DNA of 5,150 nucleotides from an uncultured Pseudomonadota bacterium (GTDB taxonomy: Bacteria; Bdellovibrionota_B; Oligoflexia; Oligoflexales; Bog-1112), in the NCBI GenBank assembly GCA_937896265.1, contig CALBMD010000419.1:1-5150 (forward strand), in the 5' to 3' direction. Under the pieces are notes generated by a model. That model saw nothing but the letters and a program-made list of their open reading frames with translations, ran no database searches and had not been told where the DNA came from. The position numbers and the translations under genes are program-made. Shown here piece after piece: positions 1-5,150 of this stretch (position 1 is its first letter; each line of letters opens with the position of its first letter).

Positions 1-1
1 T

Positions 2-1912
2 TTAGCAGGCGCTAGCGATATCTATGCTGAAAGAATTAATGAGACATCAGAATTTCGTTCAGTAGTTAGAGAGCGTAGTTTTGCTAGCGGCAAGATTGTC
101 GCGACCAAGCATGAAAATTTTGATCTTTCGTTAGATAAAGCAGATAAAGAAAAGAAATCTAGTAAAAAAGATGGTTCTAAGTTTGAGAATTATTTTAATT
201 ATAGCGAATCAATTAATACTGCTCTTTCCCATCGCATTATGGCTGTAAGGAGAGGAGAAGCAGAGAAGTTTTTACGCGTTAGCATTGAAGTGGATGAGCC
301 GCAGGTACTAAAAGAGCTATCCCGAGCTGTTTGTGGCGCTTCTGCTATGAGCCAAGCATTTGGCGCTTGGCAAGAGGACGTTATTTCTGATTCTTACAAA
401 CGTTTGATGGCGCCGTCGGTTGAAACTGAGATTCGTATTCACCTAAAAACTAAAGCAGAAGCTGAGGCTATCAAGGTATTTTCTAGCAATTTGGCAAAGC
501 TGCTGATGCTGCCACCTATTCCTAAAATGTCGGTCATGGGTATTGACCCTGGGCTTAGAACGGGATCTAAGTTAGCAGTGGTCTCGCAGACAGGTGCGGT
601 TTTAGAGCACACAACAGTCTACCCGCATTTGCGTAATGAAAATGACAAAGCTAGTCTTGAGACTGTCAAGATCATTGCGGCTTTAGCTACGAAACATAAG
701 GTTGGTTATATTGCCATCGGTAATGGAACTGGCAGCCGAGAGATTGACCAGTTAGTCATTAAAGCGATGAAGGAATTCAAATTAGATGTGCGCCGTGTTG
801 TCGTTAATGAAGCAGGCGCTAGTGTTTACTCAACAGACGCTATTGCAAGAGAAGAGTTCCCTGATCTAGATCCAACAATTAGAAGCGCTATCTCTATCGC
901 GCGCAGGTTGCAAGACCCATTGGCAGAGCTTGTTAAAATTGAGCCAAGATCTATTGGCGTCGGCCAGTATCAGCACGATTGCAATGCGACAAAATTGAGC
1001 GATTCTCTAAAAGAAACAGTAGAAAGTTGTGTAAACAATGTCGGTGTCAATGTTAACACGGCTTCCTATAAGCTTTTAGGGTATGTTTCAGGCATTGGGC
1101 CAAGCCTTGCAAAAAGTATAGTAAGCCACCGTGATAGCGTTGGTTCTTTCACTAGTCGCGAGGCTCTAAGAGAAGTTAAGGGCTTTGGTGCTAAGAGCTT
1201 CCAACAAGCGACAGGATTTTTACGTGTACCTGATAGCCAAAATCCACTTGATAACTCCTCTGTGCATCCTGAGCATTATGGGGTAGTGGAAAAGATGGCA
1301 ACTGATTTGGGTGTGCCTGTTCTTGATCTTATCGGTAAGAAAGAGATGATCGACTCACTTGCTTTAGACAAATATGTCGGCGATGAAGTTGGTCGCTTAA
1401 CTCTCATTGATATTACCAAAGAGTTAGTTAAACCTGGAAGAGACCCTCGTGCTTCAGGCTCTCAACTTACCTTTTCTGATGCTGTTTCACGTATTGAAGA
1501 CCTGACTATCGGTATGAAGCTGCAAGGAACAGTATCTAATGTGACTAATTTCGGCGCTTTTGTTGATATCGGTGTGCACCAAGATGGGCTTGTGCATGTC
1601 AGTGAGCTGTCGAATGATTTTGTTAAAGATCCTTGCGCTGTTGTTAGTGTCGGTAAGGTTCTTGATGTTTACGTTCTTGATGTTGATATGGCTCGTAAGA
1701 GAATTAGCTTAAGCTGCCGTACTCCTGCTAGCCAAACAAGTACAGCAAGACCAAAAGCTACAGAAAAAAGTCATCAGATGCGTAATGAGCCAAAGGGAAA
1801 TATTCCTTTAAAATCAAACAAGCCGCGTAAGCCGTTTGAAAAACAAAGCCCTGTTGCTGCTAAGCATTATTCTGTTGGGGATCTGTTAAGCAAATTTAAT
1901 ACTAGGCCTTAA
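2..1912 (+). CDS. tex: Transcription accessory protein Tex (S1 RNA-binding), 5'-truncated by window edge
   Basis: This is an open frame of 636 codons with no start inside the window. Frame 2 is open from base 2, and its first residues (LAGASDIYAERINE) match the Tex N-terminal helical region. The ATG at 239 therefore lies inside the gene, in the Tex motif around 'SHR-x-MAVRRGE', and is not the start. Family members run about 770-785 aa, so roughly 140-150 N-terminal residues lie to the left. Numbering from base 2, a YqgF/RNase H-like domain starts near residue 177 (GIDPGLRTGSK) and includes IAIGNGTGSRE and EAGASVYS. Next come the conserved IARRLQDPLAELVKIEP and VGQYQHD blocks, then tandem helix-hairpin-helix motifs at about 350-410 (SGIGPSLAKSI, VKGFGAKSFQQ). 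One S1 domain follows at about 503-574 (NVTNFGAFVDIGVHQDGLVH). A basic, Lys/Pro-rich tail of about 60 residues, poorly conserved in the family, ends the protein. Tex is a cytoplasmic nucleic-acid-binding protein linked to transcription and RNA metabolism; its precise role is unsettled. Recognition is by motif recall, without a search. Confidence 0.96.
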   Translation, partial: LAGASDIYAERINETSEFRSVVRERSFASGKIVATKHENFDLSLDKADKEKKSSKKDGSKFENYFNYSESINTALSHRIMAVRRGEAEKFLRVSIEVDEPQVLKELSRAVCGASAMSQAFGAWQEDVISDSYKRLMAPSVETEIRIHLKTKAEAEAIKVFSSNLAKLLMLPPIPKMSVMGIDPGLRTGSKLAVVSQTGAVLEHTTVYPHLRNENDKASLETVKIIAALATKHKVGYIAIGNGTGSREIDQLVIKAMKEFKLDVRRVVVNEAGASVYSTDAIAREEFPDLDPTIRSAISIARRLQDPLAELVKIEPRSIGVGQYQHDCNATKLSDSLKETVESCVNNVGVNVNTASYKLLGYVSGIGPSLAKSIVSHRDSVGSFTSREALREVKGFGAKSFQQATGFLRVPDSQNPLDNSSVHPEHYGVVEKMATDLGVPVLDLIGKKEMIDSLALDKYVGDEVGRLTLIDITKELVKPGRDPRASGSQLTFSDAVSRIEDLTIGMKLQGTVSNVTNFGAFVDIGVHQDGLVHVSELSNDFVKDPCAVVSVGKVLDVYVLDVDMARKRISLSCRTPASQTSTARPKATEKSHQMRNEPKGNIPLKSNKPRKPFEKQSPVAAKHYSVGDLLSKFNTRP

Positions 1913-1918
1913 TATCTC

Positions 1919-1971
1919 TCTTGGGCTCTGACAATACTTTTACCCTATTGTTGGGGCCTAAGGAGCGTTTT
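1919..1971 (+). terminator. Hairpin after tex, probable intrinsic terminator
   Basis: Seven bases after the tex stop, 1919-1936 can pair continuously with 1946-1963 around a 9-base loop (CTTTTACCC). That makes an 18-bp stem with G-U pairs at 1919, 1923, 1927, 1929 and 1930. The G-U pairs become C-A mismatches in the opposite transcript, so the structure favours plus-strand RNA. The T-run (TTTT, 1968-1971) begins four bases after the stem, so it is an imperfect intrinsic terminator. It sits between convergent genes, where a terminator is expected. I see no separate good terminator for the leftward gene that ends at 1990. Confidence 0.6.
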
Positions 1972-1989
1972 GATAATGTGCTTTTCTTT

Positions 1990-2820
1990 TTATTCAATCC
2001 ATGGACAGTGAGAATCAAACTTTAACCAATTGGTTGCAGGATAATAAAGCTCTTTATCAATGATATGCATTGAATAAGCATGGCGAGTCTTGCCTGATCT
2101 GTTCGCATAGCTTAAATGAGCAAAATTACCATCAAGTAGGATTAGAGAGCCTTTTTTTACGGGCAGAGGGATAAGCCTTTTCATTGCAAATGGACTCTCA
2201 TCGATAGTATGCATAGACGTGTTGTTATGAGGGTCGCATAGAAATTTTTTTCTAAGAGGTTCTTGGTCATCATAAGGAATGCCCCACAAGCAACCGTTTT
2301 CTTCGTCAGCATCTTCTAAAGCCAACCATAAACCAAGCAAACTTGAGGGTGTGGTATCTAAAAAACTGGCATCCTGATGGCAGCTTACCTCGCCGCCAAT
2401 CCAAGCTTGTTTAAAAATATACATCGATTGGACGATATGGGGTGTCTTCATGGTTGAAAACTCCCGTACTAAATCAAGAAATCTTTTGTCCCATGAAAAG
2501 CGACAAAAGACAGTATCCTTTTGGTGTAAGGCGTGACCAACCTTGTTGATAGCTTTGCTAATTGGATAGATAAGCTCGCCTTTTTCATTAAAAGCTTCTT
2601 CTTCAAAGAAGAATTCAATAGATGTGCTTGATCGAAAAAAGCGCTCTGATTGAGTGTGTTGGCGATTACGGGTTGAAAAGATACTAGGGTCTTTAGTATT
2701 AGCTTGAGCAAGTAGGAGGTCCATTTGGTAGCGTAACTGGTCGCATTCAAATTCAGAAATAAAGTTAGGTAAAACTAAATAGCCTTGTGATTTAAAAAGA
2801 GCGCTACGAACAGATGCCAA
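1990..2820 (-). CDS. Phytanoyl-CoA dioxygenase (PhyH) family protein, PHYHD1-like
   Basis: This 276-aa protein is a predicted cytoplasmic Fe(II)/2-oxoglutarate-dependent oxygenase. The metal triad is visible as H148-x-D150 in the CHQDASFL motif and distal H235 in GNFAHLSYANRS. R246, 11 residues after H235, is the likely 2-oxoglutarate carboxylate ligand. Family blocks occur in the expected order: an N-terminal GYLVLPNF strand, INKVGHALHQKD, VQSMYIFKQAW-GGEVS, LGLWLALEDADEENGCLW, PVKKGSLILLDG and a C-terminal NWL. From memory these resemble animal PHYHD1 (about 290 aa) more than phytanoyl-CoA hydroxylase or ectoine hydroxylase, and the length fits. The start is TTG at 2820. No ATG or GTG lies between it and the in-frame upstream stop, the next in-frame Met is residue 33, and that would cut off the conserved N-terminal strand. 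It lies 15 bp downstream of fumarylacetoacetase on the same strand, so the two are likely cotranscribed. The substrate cannot be read from sequence; the PHYHD1 physiological substrate is not firmly known. Confidence 0.9.
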   Translation of the reverse strand: MASVRSALFKSQGYLVLPNFISEFECDQLRYQMDLLLAQANTKDPSIFSTRNRQHTQSERFFRSSTSIEFFFEEEAFNEKGELIYPISKAINKVGHALHQKDTVFCRFSWDKRFLDLVREFSTMKTPHIVQSMYIFKQAWIGGEVSCHQDASFLDTTPSSLLGLWLALEDADEENGCLWGIPYDDQEPLRKKFLCDPHNNTSMHTIDESPFAMKRLIPLPVKKGSLILLDGNFAHLSYANRSGKTRHAYSMHIIDKELYYPATNWLKFDSHCPWIE

Positions 2821-2824
2821 GATA

Positions 2825-2829
2825 CTTCC
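2825..2829 (-). promoter_or_regulatory. Ribosome binding site for the TTG-started PhyH gene
   Basis: On the minus strand the bases before the TTG read ATGGAAGTATC-TTG. GGAAG is a moderate Shine-Dalgarno match with a short 4-base spacer. It supports the TTG at 2820 as the initiation codon. The nearby ATG at 2831-2829 is in another frame and overlaps the site. Confidence 0.5.
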
Positions 2830-2835
2830 ATATGT

Positions 2836-4161
2836 TTAGACGCTAGTTGTATGAGCAGGAAGGATCTTACCTCGCACTTCACCAAAGCCTATGCGATAAC
2901 CTTTTCCCTCGCCCCAGGCACGCATAATAACTTCATCGCCATCAAGAAGAAAAGATCTTTTTTCGCCATTTGGTAAGATAAAGGGGTCTTTGCCGCCCCA
3001 AGAAATCTCAACTAAAGAACCATAGGCAGATCGATCTGCACCACTGATTGTCCCTGAAGCTAAAAGATCACCACTGCGTAGATTACAACCTGTCTTTGTG
3101 TGATGGGCTAGCTGTTGGGCCATGCTCCAATATAAGTATTTTGTGTTTGTCTTGCAAAGACAGACGGGAGTAGTCAGGTTTTCTGTTTTTAACAGCACTT
3201 CAAGGTTAAGGTTGTGATGAGTTTTTTCTGCGGGGTTTTTTAAATAATCTAGTGGCTCAGGATCTTGTTTTGGCCCACTTGTGCGAAAGGGTTCTAATGC
3301 CTCAAGAGAGACAATCCATGGTGAGATTGAGGTAACAAAAGACTTTGAAATAAATGGTCCAAGGGGCACATATTCCCATTTTTGAATGTCGCGCGCTGAC
3401 CAGTCGTTTAGAAGGACGAGGCCGAAGATCGAGTCTTCCGCTTTTTCAATGGCTAAAGGGATGCCAAGCCTGTTTCCTTTGCCCACAAAAAATGCCATCT
3501 CCAATTCGAAATCAAGACGTTGGCTAGCTGTTACAATTGGGCCATCGCTTCCTTCAACAAAGACTTGGCCACTTGGTCTTGTTACAGCAGTTTGACTGAT
3601 GACAATTGAGCTGGAACGGCCATGGTACCCTATCGGCAGGTGCAGCCAATTTGGTAAAAGTGGATTATTTTTATCTCGAAACATAGAGCCAATATTTGAA
3701 GCATGCTCTTTGGAGCTATAAAAATCAGTATAGTCACCAATGTATGCAGGAAGATGCATCTGGACTTTATCTTGAGCTTCAAAATATTTGCTTTGTCCTA
3801 TATTAGCAAAATCTTTTTGTAGAATTGGATTGTCATGGCGTAATAATTGGCTAACTTTCTCTCGAATCTCTCGCCAAAAATCTGGAGTGTAGTCCATAAA
3901 TTTGTTCAAGGTGCCGCTTTGAAAGATATCTGTAGAAGTTTTTATGATGCCATCTCTTTCAAGAGCACTCAAATTCAGAATATATTCGCCAATAGCAATT
4001 CCAATTTGGGGTATAGAAAATTTGGAATTTGAAAAAGCGCCATAGGGAAGATTTTGAATTGGAAAATCAGAATGCTGTTTTACTTCAATAAAAGATCGAA
4101 GATCTGGATGATTAGGATGCATATTTGTTCTCTTGTCAAATAAAGAACTATTGTTATCCAT
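2836..4161 (-). CDS. fahA: Fumarylacetoacetase (tyrosine degradation)
   Basis: The enzyme hydrolyses 4-fumarylacetoacetate to fumarate and acetoacetate, the last step of phenylalanine/tyrosine (homogentisate) catabolism in the cytoplasm. The 441-aa product is full length (the animal enzyme is about 420 aa). It has the N-terminal SH3-like domain (HSDFPIQNLPYGAFS, PQIGIAIGE) followed by the FAH catalytic domain. Residues equivalent to the known mouse active site are all present: metal ligands D146 (YTDFY), E219 and E221 (FELEMAFFVG), D253 (LLNDWSARDIQKWEY); catalytic H153 and R162; Y148, Y179, Q260, K273; T371 (SGTISG) and E385. The start is uncertain. ATG 4161 gives a 13-residue unconserved extension with no good ribosome site. 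ATG 4122 (Met14, MHPNHPDLRSF) gives 428 aa and follows a purine-rich AAGAGA, so it may be the real start. It heads a two-gene leftward unit with the PhyH gene. The other tyrosine-pathway genes (hpd, hmgA, maiA) are not in the window. Confidence 0.97.
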   Translation of the reverse strand: MDNNSSLFDKRTNMHPNHPDLRSFIEVKQHSDFPIQNLPYGAFSNSKFSIPQIGIAIGEYILNLSALERDGIIKTSTDIFQSGTLNKFMDYTPDFWREIREKVSQLLRHDNPILQKDFANIGQSKYFEAQDKVQMHLPAYIGDYTDFYSSKEHASNIGSMFRDKNNPLLPNWLHLPIGYHGRSSSIVISQTAVTRPSGQVFVEGSDGPIVTASQRLDFELEMAFFVGKGNRLGIPLAIEKAEDSIFGLVLLNDWSARDIQKWEYVPLGPFISKSFVTSISPWIVSLEALEPFRTSGPKQDPEPLDYLKNPAEKTHHNLNLEVLLKTENLTTPVCLCKTNTKYLYWSMAQQLAHHTKTGCNLRSGDLLASGTISGADRSAYGSLVEISWGGKDPFILPNGEKRSFLLDGDEVIMRAWGEGKGYRIGFGEVRGKILPAHTTSV

Positions 4162-4167
4162 TCATTA

Positions 4168-4197
4168 CCATTATTTGTAAAAAAAAAAAATTGCAAA
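4168..4197 (-). promoter_or_regulatory. Candidate promoter of the fahA-PhyH unit
   Basis: Read leftward, TTTGCA (4197-4192) is a weak -35 candidate (4 of 6 matches to TTGACA). AATAAT (4175-4170) is a -10 candidate (5 of 6 to TATAAT), with a 16-base spacer made mostly of a T12 run. Transcription would start near 4163. That leaves almost no leader before ATG 4161 but about 40 bases before ATG 4122, which favours the shorter fumarylacetoacetase. The evidence is consensus matching by eye only, in AT-rich DNA where chance matches are common. Confidence 0.35.
4179..4190. repeat. A12/T12 homopolymer in the divergent intergenic region
   Basis: This is an uninterrupted run of 12 A on the plus strand (T on the minus strand), the longest mononucleotide run in the window. 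It lies between the candidate -35 and -10 of the leftward unit. Runs of this length slip during replication and sequencing, so its true length may vary. The rest of the 4162-4262 gap holds no convincing promoter or operator for the rightward genes; I see only weak AT-rich TACTAA-like boxes around 4245-4257. Confidence 0.8.
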
Positions 4198-4262
4198 AGA
4201 GAAACTGCAGGATAGGCACACAAGTCGCTTCATGGCTTAGTCTGTACTAACTAATCTAAAGA

Positions 4263-4631
4263 ATGAATTTTTCTTTGATACATCTAGGAAATCTTGCTGT
4301 TTTGGTCTTTTCTTTGGGATTTTATGCAAGCATGATCCAAAAACTAGATAAAAGCCTTGACGATGTTAAACACAATCTTCTTAGGCAACGCCAGATTGTA
4401 TTGTGTGCTCATCAAGAGCTGACAAAGCGTAATGTCAGATCGGCAGCTTTTTTTTTGCAACGCGCTTTTCCAGAAAAGACGCAAGATTTAGTAAAAAAAG
4501 AAGCCTCACTCTTAAAGAAGCTTCGAGTCTGCAAAACCGAACAACATTTTTATCAAGTGTTTAAACCAGAAAAAAGTCCTTTTGTAATTCTTTGGCCAAA
4601 CTATAAGATTCGTTATTTGGGAAAAATATGA
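4263..4631 (+). CDS. Hypothetical single-pass membrane protein, first gene of small operon
   Basis: I do not recognise this 122-aa protein. Residues 5-24 (LIHLGNLAVLVFSLGFYASM) form one hydrophobic segment at the N-terminus. Then comes a charged, probably helical and partly coiled-coil stretch (about 25-90: QKLDKSLDDVKHNLLRQRQ, then a Lys/Leu-rich segment). A more hydrophobic, basic end (PFVILWPNYKIRYLGKI) closes it. The two cysteines are C48 and C90. No clear positive charges precede the hydrophobic stretch, so topology is uncertain, though the basic C-terminal part might suggest a cytoplasmic side. The layout (short N-terminal anchor plus helix) recalls FtsL-, PilN- or secretion-accessory-type proteins, but no family motif is visible. 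There is no good ribosome site before ATG 4263, so expression may be weak or the start may be slightly off. Its TGA overlaps the next start (ATGA). A T9 run (4448-4456) lies inside the frame. Confidence 0.7.
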   Translation: MNFSLIHLGNLAVLVFSLGFYASMIQKLDKSLDDVKHNLLRQRQIVLCAHQELTKRNVRSAAFFLQRAFPEKTQDLVKKEASLLKKLRVCKTEQHFYQVFKPEKSPFVILWPNYKIRYLGKI

Positions 4632-4924
4632 GCTTATTTACGCACATATTTTTTGGCTTTTATGTCGCCATTTTTATGGGGAGAATAAGTAGTTTTATGA
4701 TGGAAAAGGCCAATCTTGATGTTTGTCAGGTTTCATTGGCTTCTTATTTAGAAGAGCCGCTAGTTCATTGTTTACCACCAGAAAGTGGTCAGACAGCTTC
4801 TCCTTTGCAAGCAGCAGCGTCTTTATGTCTTTTTGCTGATCTTATTTGTGCAAAAGAGCAGACAGCTTTTTTTGTCTACCCCTTTCGCTCTCGCGAGGAT
4901 TTGCGTCGATGCGACTGTCTATAA
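4628..4924 (+). CDS. Hypothetical membrane-anchored, cysteine-rich small protein, second gene of operon
   Basis: I do not recognise this 98-aa protein. Residues 3-19 (LFTHIFFGFYVAIFMGR) form an N-terminal hydrophobic segment that could be a membrane anchor or uncleaved signal. The remainder has six cysteines (C33, C48, C67, C74, C95, C97), many for its size, including a terminal CDC. If exported, these could form disulfides; if cytoplasmic, they could bind metal. This is inference. A second moderately hydrophobic patch lies at about 60-75. The start ATG overlaps the previous stop in ATGA (4628-4631), with GGGAA at 4619-4623 as ribosome site, which indicates translational coupling. Its last 16 bases overlap the start of the third gene. 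The overlaps on both sides and the shared strand argue that it is a real gene, although no homologue is recalled. Confidence 0.62.
   Translation: MSLFTHIFFGFYVAIFMGRISSFMMEKANLDVCQVSLASYLEEPLVHCLPPESGQTASPLQAAASLCLFADLICAKEQTAFFVYPFRSREDLRRCDCL
4895..4899 (+). promoter_or_regulatory. Ribosome binding site of the third small gene
   Basis: GAGGA at 4895-4899, nine bases before ATG 4909, is the best Shine-Dalgarno match in this part of the window. It lies inside the coding end of the preceding gene. It decides the start of the third gene and supports a real 16-base overlap between the two frames. Confidence 0.55.
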
Positions 4925-5150
4925 ACGGTTGGCCGCCCTTAGCTTCGCATTTGTCAGTGTTTGTTTGTGGACTTATTTTTGCTAATTTGTTTTCCCCTGA
5001 GCAGCCAATACTGACACCACTAGAAATCAGTCAAAGCTATTTTAGATTAAAAAATGACGCTTATTCTTCTTTGCGCTTATCAGAGATTAAGATCGGTGAG
5101 TCTTTGTATTGGGTAAGTCATGAGGGGAATAATAAAAAAAATGTATGTCT
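4909..5150 (+). CDS. Hypothetical exported or membrane-anchored protein, third gene of operon, 3'-truncated by window edge
   Basis: The frame is open from ATG 4909 to the right edge without a stop, giving 80 complete codons plus two bases. It begins MRLSINGWPPLASHL. Residues 11-28 (LASHLSVFVCGLIFANLF) form a hydrophobic segment preceded by one Arg, as in a signal peptide or N-terminal anchor. A soluble, polar region follows (SPEQPILTPLEISQSYFRLK, then SEIKIGESLYWVSHEG). C20 within the hydrophobic segment (VFVCG) does not fit a canonical lipobox, so a lipoprotein is unlikely. The start is supported by GAGGA nine bases upstream and by the overlap with the preceding stop (4924). I do not recognise the family; the visible part could be the N-terminus of a longer envelope or secretion-machinery protein. 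The gene continues beyond the window, so its length and function are unknown. Confidence 0.68.
   Translation, partial: MRLSINGWPPLASHLSVFVCGLIFANLFSPEQPILTPLEISQSYFRLKNDAYSSLRLSEIKIGESLYWVSHEGNNKKNVC

Noticed and set aside
239..241. ATG at 239 as the start of the Tex gene
   Set aside because: The same frame is open to base 2 and encodes recognisable Tex sequence upstream, so this Met is internal and the gene begins outside the window.
2469..2750. 93-codon minus-strand frame inside the PhyH gene
   Set aside because: It lies wholly within a confidently identified gene in another frame and has no family features; it is a shadow frame.
2829..2831. ATG at 2831 as the start of the PhyH gene
   Set aside because: It is out of frame with the conserved protein; only TTG 2820 fits between the upstream stop and the conserved N-terminal strand.
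3386..3595. Plus-strand frame antisense to fumarylacetoacetase (69 codons)
   Set aside because: It is antisense to the conserved catalytic core, with composition that mirrors it; nothing supports independent coding.
3847..4032. Plus-strand frame antisense to the fumarylacetoacetase N-terminal domain (61 codons)
   Set aside because: It is short, fully antisense to a conserved gene, and lacks a convincing ribosome site.
4191..4219. TTGCAA at 4191 as the -35 of a rightward promoter
   Set aside because: No acceptable -10 box occurs at 16-18 bases downstream, so I do not call a promoter for the small-protein operon.
4909..4924. Second and third small genes as one gene split by a frameshift
   Set aside because: The third frame has its own ribosome site, ATG and a fresh N-terminal hydrophobic segment, which fits an overlapping separate gene better than a broken fusion.
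4785..4985. 66-codon GTG-started frame across the junction of the second and third small genes
   Set aside because: It overlaps both neighbours in a third frame. Its hydrophobicity comes from T-rich sequence, whereas the ATG at 4909 has a better ribosome site and an open frame to the window end.

Overview
The window is a compact, AT-rich (about 40% GC by eye) bacterial stretch with short intergenic gaps. I see no mobile element, CRISPR array, tRNA or rRNA. The Tex protein is clearly proteobacterial in style. The base composition and the very eukaryote-like metabolic pair would fit a host-associated alpha- or gammaproteobacterium, but that placement is a weak inference.

Layout: (1) Positions 2-1912 (+) hold most of tex, an RNA/nucleic-acid-binding transcription accessory protein whose N-terminus lies left of the window. 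It ends in a hairpin at about 1919-1963. (2) On the opposite strand, converging on tex, is a two-gene unit read right to left. fumarylacetoacetase (2836-4161, last step of tyrosine degradation) comes first, and 15 bp later a phytanoyl-CoA-dioxygenase-family Fe(II)/2-oxoglutarate oxygenase of the PHYHD1 type (1990-2820) follows. The second gene starts with TTG and lies in the same reading frame as the first. (3) A 101-bp divergent intergenic region (4162-4262) carries a 12-base A/T homopolymer inside a plausible fumarylacetoacetase promoter. (4) Rightward from 4263 is a tightly packed set of three small unrecognised genes (4263-4631, 4628-4924, 4909-end). Each protein begins with a hydrophobic membrane or signal-anchor segment. 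Their stop and start regions overlap by 4 and 16 bases, which suggests translational coupling and a jointly assembled envelope-associated product. The third gene runs off the right edge.

The tex and metabolic genes are confidently identified from conserved motifs. No complete novel system is demonstrable here. The two places worth following are the small membrane-protein operon at the right end and the fumarylacetoacetase-PHYHD1 pairing.
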